Below, piece by piece: positions 56,498-64,000 of a stretch of 64,000 bases of DNA; the stretch's first letter is position 1; every line of letters starts with the position of its first letter. A program made the translations under genes and the position numbers. Origin of the DNA: Streptomyces sp. NBC_00258 (GTDB lineage: Bacteria > Actinomycetota > Actinomycetes > Streptomycetales > Streptomycetaceae); the NCBI RefSeq assembly GCF_036182465.1, contig NZ_CP108081.1, positions 10,540,001 to 10,604,000 on the forward strand, in the 5' to 3' direction. Below the pieces are notes generated by a model. That model searched no databases. It was not told where the DNA came from and worked only from the letters and a program-made list of their open reading frames with translations.

Positions 56498-57466
56498 TCA
56501 GAGGACCTTGGCCAGGTTGGCGAGCGCGGACCGGTAGTCGGGGCCGACCGGACTGAGGACGGCGGTCGTGACACCTGACTCGAAGAGGTCTTGTACGCGG
56601 GCACGAACCTGGTCGGCGGTGCCCGTCAGGGCCAGCCGGTGCGCCCACTCCTCGGGTATCGCCTGAGCGAACTCCTGCGCGCTCTTGCTGGTGCGGCGCA
56701 GCGCGGCGAGCTCGTCATGGAAGCCGAGGGGGACGATGTGGGGTGCCCAGTCGGGATCGCCCAGGGGTTGCAGGGCGGGCCGTGCCGCGGAGAGGGCGGC
56801 GCGCGGGTCGTCGTCGACGACGGTGATGTTGTAGGCGGCGAGCCGGTGCGGGCGCCGCGGGTTGATGCTGCTGAGGGCTTGGCGGACGTACTCGGGTGAC
56901 ACCGGCTCGGCGAGCAGGGTTCCGTCGGCCACTTCGCCGGAGAGGGCGAGCGACTTGGGGCCGCGAACTCCGGCGAAGATGTCGGGGGCGCGCTCGGGCA
57001 GCACCGACGGGTCCAGGCGCAGTCCGTCGAGCTGGATGTAGCGGCCGTCCGTGTCGGTCGGCCGGCCTGCCAGCAGCGTCTTGAGCGTGTGGATGTACTC
57101 GCCCAGCAGCGTCAGAGGGCTGGCGGGCCAGGCTCCGACGCTGCGCATCCAGTCGGGCATGCCGTGACCGACCGCGATGTCGACGCGGCCGGGATGGAGC
57201 TGGGCGAGAGTGGCCACTTCCATCGCCGCGAAGGCGACATTGCGGGCCGCGGCGGGCAGAAGCCCGACGCCGACGCGGATCCGGCGGGTGCGGGCCAGCA
57301 CAGTGGCGGCCTGGACGAGCCCGCCGCGATAACCGAGGTCTTCGACGACCCACAGGTCGTCGAAGCCGTAGTCGTCTGCTTCCTGCGCGAAGGCGATGAC
57401 GTCGGCCTGGGGGATGTCGCGGGGGAGGAGGACGCCGATCGTGCCGGACGCTTCCTTCGGGCTCAT
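56498..57466 (-). CDS. LLM-class flavin-dependent (F420-type) oxidoreductase
   Basis: This 322-residue luciferase-like monooxygenase starts at ATG 57466 with AGGAG; the ATG overlaps the MFS stop (ATGA). Conserved: D-D-L-W-V-V-E-D-L-G-Y-R-G-G near 40, V-G-V-G-L-L-P-A near 65, V-A-V/I-G-H-G-M-P-D-W near 100, and D-P-S-V-L-P-E-R-A-P near 155. The pattern suggests F420 as cofactor. It probably oxidises or reduces a compound handled by the co-transcribed carrier. Confidence 0.88.
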   Translation of the reverse strand: MSPKEASGTIGVLLPRDIPQADVIAFAQEADDYGFDDLWVVEDLGYRGGLVQAATVLARTRRIRVGVGLLPAAARNVAFAAMEVATLAQLHPGRVDIAVGHGMPDWMRSVGAWPASPLTLLGEYIHTLKTLLAGRPTDTDGRYIQLDGLRLDPSVLPERAPDIFAGVRGPKSLALSGEVADGTLLAEPVSPEYVRQALSSINPRRPHRLAAYNITVVDDDPRAALSAARPALQPLGDPDWAPHIVPLGFHDELAALRRTSKSAQEFAQAIPEEWAHRLALTGTADQVRARVQDLFESGVTTAVLSPVGPDYRSALANLAKVL

Positions 57467-58716
57467 GAGCGGTCTCCTTGGTGTTGTCCTGCGGGATGCG
57501 TGCCGGGTTGCGTGCGCAGGGACGGGTCCACCGCGACGGTGGTGCGGTCACGTGTATCGGCGGCGGGAGCGATGAGGATGGCGGCGGCCACGAACACCAG
57601 AACAACCACCATTGCCGAGCGCAGCCCGTAGTGGTCGCCCAGGAACCCGAGGGCGGGCGGCCCCACGAGGAAGGCCACGTAGCCGATGATGGCGACCAGC
57701 GAGACGCGGGCGGTCTGGTCGGGGCCCGAGTCGCCCGCCGCCGAGAGGGCCACAGGGAAACCGAGGGAGGCCCCGAGTCCCCAGAAAAGTACGGCTGTTG
57801 CCGCTACGACGGCGTTGTCGGAGAAGATGACCAGGATGAGTCCGACGGCACCGGAGACGGCGCTCGCGCGCACGACAGTGGCCCGCCCGAAACGACTGAG
57901 GAAGAAGCTGCCGCTGAAGCGCCCCAGGGTCATCGCCGCCGCGAACCCCACAAAGACGAGCGAGCCCATCGCGGCGTCAAGGCCGTGGCCGTCGACCATG
58001 AGCAGCGGAAGCCAGTCGTTGGCGGCGCCCTCGGCCAGCGCCATGGCCAGCACGATGGCGCCGATCAGCAGCAGCTTCCGGTCCTTCCACACCTGAGGCT
58101 TGGACTGTTGTGCCGGACCCGGCGTCGATTGCGCGGCGCTGATGCCGACACCGGCGGGAACGGCACGCAGGGCGTAGACCAGAATTCCTGTGGCGACCAG
58201 GGCGACCACGGCCAGATGCCAGTGGACGGGAAACGCGGCGGCGGTGGCCGCCATTCCGGCCGAACCCCCGACGACCGTGCCCAGGCTGAAGCAGCCGTGC
58301 AGCGTGGGCAGCACTGTGGTGCCGGTGATGCGCTCCACGTCGGCGCCGTCCACGTTGATCGCCACTTCGCCCCCGCCCATGCCCGCGCCGAACAGGCACA
58401 GTCCCGCGGTTACCAGGGGCGCGGACGGCACGGCGCTGCCCGCACCGATGACGACGGTGCCCGCGATGATCAGGGCAGTGCCGAGGGCGATGACCGGCCG
58501 GGTACCGAACCGGGACACGAAGCGGCCGGAACACAGAATGCCGATCATGGAACCGACGGACAGACCGAACAGGGTCAGGCCCATCTGCCCGGTGGACAAG
58601 CCCAGTTGGTCGCGGACATCCGGGGTGCGTGTGACCCAGGACGACATGGCGATGCCTGGAAGAAGGAACAGGAGGAACAAAGATTGACGGCGTCGGCGCA
58701 CGGCGCGGTCTATCAA
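57463..58716 (-). CDS. MFS transporter (12 helices)
   Basis: This 417-residue carrier is likely started at TTG 58716 (GCGGAG 6 nt upstream). The in-frame ATG at 58803 is inside an operator palindrome and has no ribosome site. TM1 opens with L-P-G-I-A-M-S-S-W-V-T-R-T-P; motif A region G-R-F-V-S-R-F-G-T-R-P-V; the second half has F-L-S-R-F-G-R-A and G-F-L-G-D-H-Y-G-L-R. The N-terminal W-V-T-R-T-P is usual in sugar/fosmidomycin-type MFS permeases. It is the first gene of an operon with the LLM oxidoreductase. Confidence 0.85.
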   Translation of the reverse strand: MIDRAVRRRRQSLFLLFLLPGIAMSSWVTRTPDVRDQLGLSTGQMGLTLFGLSVGSMIGILCSGRFVSRFGTRPVIALGTALIIAGTVVIGAGSAVPSAPLVTAGLCLFGAGMGGGEVAINVDGADVERITGTTVLPTLHGCFSLGTVVGGSAGMAATAAAFPVHWHLAVVALVATGILVYALRAVPAGVGISAAQSTPGPAQQSKPQVWKDRKLLLIGAIVLAMALAEGAANDWLPLLMVDGHGLDAAMGSLVFVGFAAAMTLGRFSGSFFLSRFGRATVVRASAVSGAVGLILVIFSDNAVVAATAVLFWGLGASLGFPVALSAAGDSGPDQTARVSLVAIIGYVAFLVGPPALGFLGDHYGLRSAMVVVLVFVAAAILIAPAADTRDRTTVAVDPSLRTQPGTHPAGQHQGDRS

Positions 58717-58766
58717 GGGGAACTCCGCTGGGTTCGGATGCTTCGATGGGCGATACGTCGGATCGT

Positions 58767-58792
58767 TTGCCGAGTATCTGCACACTCGGCAA
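58767..58792. promoter_or_regulatory. operator-like palindrome before the MFS-LLM operon
   Basis: TTGCCGAGT (58767-58775) and ACTCGGCAA (58784-58792) are perfect 9-bp arms with 8 bp between. It starts about 50 bp upstream of the MFS start. No intact divergent regulator is next to it. Confidence 0.6.
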
Positions 58793-59220
58793 GCGGTCGG
58801 CAAGAGAAGGCAGACGGCGACGGATCAGGGAGCCGTGTCATGGAACAGGACGCAGAAGCCACGTCAGGCGGCATCCGGCCCAGGCTGCTGTCCGCGATGC
58901 AGAGCCGGATTCCGCGCACCGCCGTAGCCATGGAAGAGGCGGCAAGTCGTTCCCCCTCGGAAGCCATCGGGCTACTGAGCCCCTGGCGGCAGTCTGGCGT
59001 ACGCCGTTGTAACGGACCGTCCTGGGGCCGTGTGAGCCGATGCCGCCCTGACTACCGGTACCGTTCGGGCGCACCTGTCGAGTCGAGCGTCAAACGCCGG
59101 CGCTCCGTCTCGCCGGGTGCTCTGCGTGAGCGACGCAGGCGTGTCCGGGCCCGGCGACGCCGTCTAGCTCTCGTCACCAGTCGTCGCACCGACGTGGCGC
59201 GACCTTTGATCCGTGTCATT

Positions 59221-59300
59221 AACGTATCAGATAGAGCATTATGAGCAACGCTTGAGCATCAGTTATCGGGATACCCGTAGCGTTCACGTATCCTCTATGG
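59221..59300 (+). promoter_or_regulatory. TetR gene promoter region with repeated GAGCA elements
   Basis: AGATAGAGCATTATGAGCA plus GAGCA repeats at 59234, 59243 and 59254 (9 and 11 bp apart), and CGTATCCTCTA close to 59290. Similar pieces occur before the SDR gene, suggesting one regulator for both. Confidence 0.45.
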
Positions 59301-59335
59301 GGGGATCGGGGTAGCGAACGAGGCAGGAGACAGAC

Positions 59336-59914
59336 ATGGGCCGAGCACTGCGGGCAGATGCCGAGCGCAGTGTGCGCGCGATTCTGGAGGCGGCTGAGCG
59401 GGTCCTCGCCGAGGACGCCGGCGCCTCCATGGAGCAGATCGCCGAGGCGGCGGGGCTGACGAGGATCACGGTGCACCGTCGGTTCGCGAACCGGCAAGCG
59501 CTGTTGGAGGCGCTCGCCGTCTCCGCGAAGCAGCAGCTCATCGACGCCATCGAGGAAGCCCGGCCCGACTCCGCTCCCGCGCTCGTGGCGCTGTACCGGG
59601 TGACCGCGAACGTGATGCGGGTCAAGAGCACCTGGCGCTACACCCTCAGCCACGCCACGGCCCACACCAGCGCAGCAGCCGCCCTCTGGGAGGAGATCAA
59701 CGCCCACACCGTCGAACTCCTGAACCGGGCACAGGATGAGGGACTGCTCGCCCATGACGCGGACCTGGAGTGGACGCGGCAGGTGTACTACGCCCTCCTC
59801 AGCGAGGCCCTCAACAGGCCCGGCGCGGGCCAGGACCCTGCCGCACAGGACCCGGACGCACTGGCCACACTCATCATCGACACACTCCTGCACGGCGCGG
59901 GACCACGCGCCTGA
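59336..59914 (+). CDS. TetR family transcriptional regulator
   Basis: This 192-residue repressor starts at ATG 59336 with CAGGAG upstream. The helix-turn-helix has I-L-E-A-A-E-R-V-L, M-E-Q-I-A-E-A-A-G-L-T-R-I-T-V-H-R-R-F, N-R-Q-A-L-L-E-A-L; the C-terminal helical domain would bind an inducer. It probably autoregulates through the GAGCA-rich region and controls the SDR-hydrolase operon on the basis of common elements (inference). Confidence 0.92.
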   Translation: MGRALRADAERSVRAILEAAERVLAEDAGASMEQIAEAAGLTRITVHRRFANRQALLEALAVSAKQQLIDAIEEARPDSAPALVALYRVTANVMRVKSTWRYTLSHATAHTSAAAALWEEINAHTVELLNRAQDEGLLAHDADLEWTRQVYYALLSEALNRPGAGQDPAAQDPDALATLIIDTLLHGAGPRA

Positions 59915-60155
59915 GCGCAATGCTCGACAGGGCGCCGGACTCCGGGTGGCCGTCGACGCCGAAGCATGACAGTGGCACTCGCGCCTGGTGGCGTGCTCGG
60001 CCTTGACAGCCGGGCGGACGCACTGTGGGAGCACCTCGGTCGCTGCGCCCCGCACTCGGGGGTGGGCCCCGCGCACGGCAGGGCCACCTGCGGCAACGGC
60101 CGCAGGCGCCCGCAGCTGCCTGGGAGCCGACCCCTGACGGGGTGGCGGCCTCCGC
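59915..60155. other. intergenic, no gene found
   Basis: The 241 bp between TetR and the CoA-transferase relic contain no supported gene. Minus-strand frames continue from the relic without recognisable similarity. Confidence 0.35.
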
Positions 60156-60386
60156 TTACGCGGTCGAGGGACTCAGGCCCAGGCGGGCACCAGTATCGGT
60201 GGTCGCGTACGCTCGCGGACGTCCGAGAGAGCCGTCCTTGGCGGTGTGCACCATGAGGACGACGACCTTGCGGGCGCCGATGAGCACGGTGGGGATACCG
60301 CACAGCCCGAAGCCGCCCACCGCCGGCGAGGCCCCTTCCGGTATGTCGGCGACCGCATCGGCGGCCGAGGCCATGACCTTGTCCAC
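60156..60386 (-). pseudogene. deletion fusion of 3-oxoacid CoA-transferase subunits A and B
   Basis: The first 36 residues are the N-terminus of CoA-transferase subunit A (M-D-K-V, A-V-A-D-I-P-E-G-A, A-V-G-G-F-G-L-C-G-I-P-T-V-L-I). They run directly into G-A-R-K-V-V-V-L-M-V-H-T-A-K-D-G-S, which is normally near the C-terminal end of subunit B. Then the similarity is lost. An internal deletion of about 1 kb or more, from early scoA to late scoB, would explain this. The product cannot be active. Confidence 0.8.
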
Positions 60387-60520
60387 GTTGTTTCATGCCT
60401 TTCTCCCGGTGCCGGACGCTGTATCGGGCACCGGGGTCTGCCGGAGGCGGGTTGTTCAGGGAGCGGAGCCTTCGGGCTCGGGAGAGCCGTCGCTCCGGGT
60501 CGATTCCAGCCGGTGCGGGG

Positions 60521-61465
60521 TCACTGCCTGCGGCGGGCGGATGGCACGGGCACCGGGGCGACGCCCTCGACGACGGTGTTGCTGATGGTGCCGATGCCCT
60601 CGACCGTCATGGTGACGATGTCGCCGGGGACGAGCGGCGGGGGTTCGAAGGTGCCGCCGCGGCCCCAGAGTTCGGCCAGGCAGCCGCCGTTGCCGCAGGT
60701 GCCGGAGCCCAGGACGTCGCCGGGGCGGATCCAGGTGCCGCGGGAGGCGTACGCCGCCATCTCCTCGAACGTCCAGGCCATGTTGGCCAGTCGGTCCTGG
60801 CCGACGGTCTCGCCGTTGACCTGGACGGTCAGGGCGAGGTCGAGGAACCCCTCCGGGTTGCGGTGGGGTTCGAGTTCGTCGGCGGTGACGAGCCAGGGGC
60901 CGAGGGTGGTTGCCGTGTCCTTGGCCTTGGCCGGGCCGAGTTTGACCCTCATCTCGCGGCCTTGCAGGTCGCGGGCGGACCAGTCGTTGAGGATCGTGTA
61001 GCCGAGGATGTGCTCGCGTGCCTGGTCGAGGGTCAGGTCCCGGCCGGGCTTGCCGATGACGGCGGCCACTTCGAGTTCGAAGTCGAAGCGTGCGCAACCC
61101 GGCGGCACCGGCACGTCGTCGTGGGCGCCGATCACCGAGTACGGGTTGGTGAAGTAGAACGCGGGGGCTTCGTACCACTCGTCGGGCACGGTGTCGCCGT
61201 ATCCCTGGGCGATGCCCGCGACATGGCCTTCGAAGGTCATGTAGTCACGTACGGTCGGCGGTGGCAGCGGTGGCAGCAGCCGTACGTCGGCCAGGGGCAG
61301 CGGCAGGGAGCCGGTCAGGGCGCGTTCGCCCGCCCCGCGCAGGGGCTGCTCGCCCTCCATGACCAGATCCAGTAGTTCGACGGGGTGTTCGAGCGGGTGG
61401 ACCTGGTCGCCGGCGACAACTCCCGGCTGCCGTTTCCCGTCGTGCACGAAGGTCGCGAACCTCAT
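60521..61465 (-). CDS. fumarylacetoacetate hydrolase family protein
   Basis: This 314-residue enzyme starts at ATG 61465, overlapping the stop of the MFS gene (ATGA). The FAH core has Y-M-T-F-E-G-H, F-D-F-E-L-E-V-A-A-V-I-G-K with metal-binding Glu residues, L-N-D-W-S-A-R-D-L-Q, K-A-K-D-T-A-T-T-L-G-P-W and G-D-V-L-G-S-G-T-C-G-N-G-G-C. Members hydrolyse, decarboxylate or hydrate acyl-pyruvates from aromatic breakdown. The exact substrate is unknown. Confidence 0.9.
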   Translation of the reverse strand: MRFATFVHDGKRQPGVVAGDQVHPLEHPVELLDLVMEGEQPLRGAGERALTGSLPLPLADVRLLPPLPPPTVRDYMTFEGHVAGIAQGYGDTVPDEWYEAPAFYFTNPYSVIGAHDDVPVPPGCARFDFELEVAAVIGKPGRDLTLDQAREHILGYTILNDWSARDLQGREMRVKLGPAKAKDTATTLGPWLVTADELEPHRNPEGFLDLALTVQVNGETVGQDRLANMAWTFEEMAAYASRGTWIRPGDVLGSGTCGNGGCLAELWGRGGTFEPPPLVPGDIVTMTVEGIGTISNTVVEGVAPVPVPSARRRQ

Positions 61466-63066
61466 GCCGCGCTCCCCTCGGTCTCGGCCGACATCGTGCC
61501 GCTGCGCCCGAAGCCGACGAAGACGGCGGCGATCGCAGCGGCGGCCAGACAGGCGACGGCGGTGAGGATCAGTCCGTTGTTGTAGCCGCGGGCAAGTGCC
61601 TCCGTGGTGTACGGGGCGAGCTTGGCGCTGAGCGGACCGAGGTCGGCGGTGTGCAGCGCGAGCGGGCCGCCCTCGTGCAGGACGGCGGAGGCGATGCCGT
61701 GCTCCTTGGGGGTCAGGCCCGCGTCGGCGAGGCTGCCGGTGATCTGACGTGCGGCCATGCCGAGGGCGACGGCGCCGATGATGGCGGGGCCGAGGGTCTG
61801 GCCGAGGTCGCGGACCAGGCTGGTGGTGGCGCCCGCCATGCCGGTCAGCTTGGGCGGTACGACGTTCACGGCGGCGGCGGTGAGGGCGGCGACGACCAGA
61901 CCGAAGCCGACACCGTTGAGCACCAGCGGCCCGAGCAGGGGGATCAGGCCGCTTTCGTGGATCGGCACCGCCCGCAGCCACAGTTGGGCTCCGGCCAGCG
62001 AGACGAACCCGGTGACGAGCATGGGGCCTGGGCCCACCCGGTGCAGCATCCGGACCAGCAGCGGCCAGATGAGCGGGGTGACGCCTTGGATGATCAGGAA
62101 GGGCACTGCGGCCTGGAAGGGGCCCTGGTGTTGGATGACGCCGAGTCGGATGCTCAGGTCGTACGCGCCGCCGAGGAAGCCGAACATGCCGATCACCGCC
62201 ATCGCGGCCGACGCGGCGAAGGCCGGGATACGGAACAGCTCCAGGCGCAGCATCGGGGCCGCGCTGCGGCTCTCCACCAGCACGAACGCGACGATGAACA
62301 CGGCGAAGGCGACGAAGGACGCGACGACGGGTGTCGAGCTCCAGCCGTCGGAGGGGCCCTGGATGATGCCGTACAGCAGGGTGAGCATGGCCACGGCGAT
62401 GGCGATCTGGCCCGGCCAGTCGAGCGAGCGGCCCTCGGGGGCGCTGGACTCGGTGGCCAGCAGCCAGGCACCCACTGCGGTGATCACGGCGAGCACGCCG
62501 GTCACGCCGAACGCCCACTGGAAGGAGGCGTGTTCGACGATCCCGCCGGACATCAGCGGGGCGAGGAAGGCGCCGAGCGACAGGGCCGTGGTCCAGGAGG
62601 CCAGCCCCTTGGCCCGTGCGGCCGGGGTGGTCGTGACCGCGGTGATCATGGACAAGGAGGCGGGGAAGAGCGCGGCGGCTCCGATGCCGGAGATCGCCTG
62701 CCCGGTGATCAGCTGGGCTGCCGAGTCCGAGGTGGCGGACACCAGGTAGCCGACGGCGGACACCAGTGCCGCGCCCACCACCAGTTTCTTACGGCCGTAC
62801 AGGTCGCCCACGACGCCGAAGGTCAGCGCGAGGACGGCGGCGGGCACCAGGAAGGCGTCACTGATCCAGGTCAGTTCTCCGCCGGACGCATGGAGGGTGC
62901 GCTGCATGACGCCGTTGATCGCGGCGGGCAGGACCAGTCCGATCTGGGCCAGGCAGACGGCCAGACAGCCGGCGATGATCGTGCGGGTGTGGCGTGCCGT
63001 GGCGGCCGGTGGGGTGTCGGACGACGACGGGGCGGCGGATGGGTCGTAGGCGGGGACGGAGACCAT
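61462..63066 (-). CDS. MFS transporter, DHA2 type, 14 helices
   Basis: This 534-residue carrier starts at ATG 63066 with AAGGAGGAG upstream. TM1 contains L-A-Q-I-G-L-V-L-P-A-A-I-N (in place of the D-x-T-I-V-N of drug pumps), then motif A G-V-V-G-D-L-Y-G-R-K-K and G-Q-A-I-S-G-I-G-A-A-A-L-F-P-A. It exports or imports a compound handled by the FAH and MBL enzymes in the same operon. Confidence 0.88.
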   Translation of the reverse strand: MVSVPAYDPSAAPSSSDTPPAATARHTRTIIAGCLAVCLAQIGLVLPAAINGVMQRTLHASGGELTWISDAFLVPAAVLALTFGVVGDLYGRKKLVVGAALVSAVGYLVSATSDSAAQLITGQAISGIGAAALFPASLSMITAVTTTPAARAKGLASWTTALSLGAFLAPLMSGGIVEHASFQWAFGVTGVLAVITAVGAWLLATESSAPEGRSLDWPGQIAIAVAMLTLLYGIIQGPSDGWSSTPVVASFVAFAVFIVAFVLVESRSAAPMLRLELFRIPAFAASAAMAVIGMFGFLGGAYDLSIRLGVIQHQGPFQAAVPFLIIQGVTPLIWPLLVRMLHRVGPGPMLVTGFVSLAGAQLWLRAVPIHESGLIPLLGPLVLNGVGFGLVVAALTAAAVNVVPPKLTGMAGATTSLVRDLGQTLGPAIIGAVALGMAARQITGSLADAGLTPKEHGIASAVLHEGGPLALHTADLGPLSAKLAPYTTEALARGYNNGLILTAVACLAAAAIAAVFVGFGRSGTMSAETEGSAA

Positions 63067-63195
63067 GTCTCCTCCTTGGCAGGGTTGGCGGGACGTGCGG
63101 CCCGAAGGGGGAATGCGGGGAGTTGGGCGCACCGGAGGGGGCGGTGCGCCGGTTGCGGAGGGCGGGGCCTCGGCAGGGCGAGCGGGGGAGCGTCG

Positions 63196-64000
63196 TCAGA
63201 CGCGGGGGCAGAGCTCGGCCATGCAGCCGAACAGCCCGGGGCCGTCGAGTGGGGGCAGCGCGGGGTCGAGCTCCCGGTAGACGGTATGCACGTTGACGGC
63301 GAGGCGTTCGCTCTCGTGCAGGTCGGCGAAGCGGCCGAGGCGGATGTCGCGTGCCGCGTCCATGACCGGCATGCCGGTGGTGAACCGGGCGGTGGCCTGC
63401 TCATGGACGTATTCGAGGTAGTCGCGGATCTCACGGACCGTCTGTTTGGTGGTGACAGGGCCGTGGCCGGGTACGACGATGTCCGCGTCGAGGCCGAGCA
63501 ACAGGTCGCAGGCGGCGAGCCAGCGGGTGAAGGGGCCGTGCCAGACGACCGGCGCCGCCCCGGCGAAGACGATGTCGCCGGTGTAGACCGTCCGGGCCTG
63601 CGGCACGTGCACGATCGTGTCCCCGGCGCTGTGCGCGGGGCCCACGTCGATGAGGCGGACCTCGGCGCCGCCGATGTCCAGGACGCTCTCGCCGTCGAAG
63701 ATCCGGTTCGGCAGTGCGGGTTCGATGCCCGTGTAGTCGAAGCTGCCGAAGATCCGTCGCGCGAAGTGTCCGGCGGGACTGTCCATGCCGGTCAGCGCCA
63801 GCATCTCGGCCGGACCCACCTGGCGCATGTCCGCCACGGACCCGCGGGCCGCGATGATCTCGGCGTGGGCCACGAGCTGGTTGCCGAACCAGTGGTCGCC
63901 GTTGCCATGGGTGTTGACCACGGTGGCGATCGGCGCGGTGGCGGTCAGCGGCGTCAGCGCGTCGAGCATGGTCTCGGTCAGCCGCAGGTCGTAGAGGGTG
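63196..64000 (-). CDS. MBL-fold metallo-hydrolase (partial, start outside the window)
   Basis: The visible 267 residues run past the window edge on the 5' side. Metal motifs: T-H-G-N-G-D-H-W-F-G-N, the N-T-H-x-x-G-D-H variant found in one MBL subgroup; G-P-A-H-S-A-G-D-T with the bridging His; Y-T-G-D-I-V-F; and P-G-H-G-P-V. Such proteins are thioesterases, lactonases or related hydrolases. It precedes the MFS and FAH genes by 129 bp in the same direction, probably one operon. Confidence 0.85.
   Translation of the reverse strand, partial: TLYDLRLTETMLDALTPLTATAPIATVVNTHGNGDHWFGNQLVAHAEIIAARGSVADMRQVGPAEMLALTGMDSPAGHFARRIFGSFDYTGIEPALPNRIFDGESVLDIGGAEVRLIDVGPAHSAGDTIVHVPQARTVYTGDIVFAGAAPVVWHGPFTRWLAACDLLLGLDADIVVPGHGPVTTKQTVREIRDYLEYVHEQATARFTTGMPVMDAARDIRLGRFADLHESERLAVNVHTVYRELDPALPPLDGPGLFGCMAELCPRV

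Larger units (their letters stand above)
58717..59335. other. intergenic region with a 26-bp operator palindrome and possible decayed gene
   Basis: In 619 bp, no gene is supported. A plus-strand frame from ATG 58840 has an initially gene-like composition for about 50 codons, then turns Arg-rich without stop until 59244; it might be the remnant of a divergent regulator. The TetR promoter elements fill the last 115 bp. Confidence 0.4.

Noticed and set aside
58717..58803. ATG 58803 as start of the MFS gene
   Set aside because: It lies beside and reads through the 26-bp palindrome, lacks a ribosome site and would add an unrelated N-terminus.

Overview
The window is a chromosomal segment of a high-GC actinomycete, almost certainly a Streptomyces. 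The evidence is a strong G/C bias at third codon positions, many GTG starts, TAGGAT-type -10 boxes next to apparently leaderless starts, stop-start overlaps (ATGA/GTGA) inside operons, many secreted hydrolases, and families typical of streptomycetes (streptogrisin-like S1 protease, M4 protease with a P domain, DUF5134, DUF6153, EIIA-only DhaM). No rRNA, tRNA, CRISPR array or intact insertion sequence was seen.

Layout. 1-8.2 kb: the tail of an oxidoreductase, then a GNAT acetyltransferase, a MarR regulator with a double operator, a glutamine methyltransferase, a 2,4-dienoyl-CoA reductase preceded by a 34-bp perfect palindrome and followed by a PadR regulator, a small secreted protein, a LysR regulator and an FN3 lipoprotein. 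8.5-22.6 kb: a GH75 chitosanase, the dhaK-dhaL-dhaM operon, an Rhs relic, a DHA2 exporter, a SnoaL-like protein, a P-loop kinase, M4 and S1 secreted proteases, and a GH95 alpha-fucosidase carrying two inserted F5/8-type carbohydrate-binding domains.

22.8-31.0 kb, minus strand: a complex-I-like operon nuoA-(BD fusion)-H-J-K-L-M-N. It has every proton-pump/antiporter-type subunit but no NuoC, E, F, G or I. Its NuoB/NuoD equivalents are one degenerate fused protein with a 14-histidine linker, and the NuoH quinone loop is also degenerate. 31.1-40.4 kb: a copper region with the CopA ATPase, a CopZ chaperone, a secreted His-rich duplicated protein, DUF5134, a two-component system, a DUF418-type membrane protein, DUF6153 and DUF305. 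CsoR-type boxes lie inside the two divergent copZ promoters, and another lies before DUF6153. The nuo-like operon directly follows copA on the same strand.

41.6-51.6 kb: plant-polymer use. Two pectate lyases (PL1, PL3), a sugar isomerase and a Gfo/Idh/MocA dehydrogenase lie next to a LacI regulator; a GH2 glycosidase and an alpha/beta hydrolase lie next to a second LacI regulator. Candidate operators are visible in the promoter regions. 51.7-64 kb: a patchy catabolic and detoxification region with a FAD amine-oxidase-fold enzyme, a hydrolase with Thr at the nucleophile elbow, an SDR, an LLM oxidoreductase, MFS carriers, a TetR regulator, an FAH-family enzyme and an MBL hydrolase. Relics lie between them: a truncated MFS piece and a scoA-scoB deletion fusion, suggesting recent rearrangement.

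The most unusual system is the stripped-down nuo-like membrane complex next to the copper genes. The copper regulon architecture, the scoAB fusion relic and the shared TetR-type promoter elements come next.
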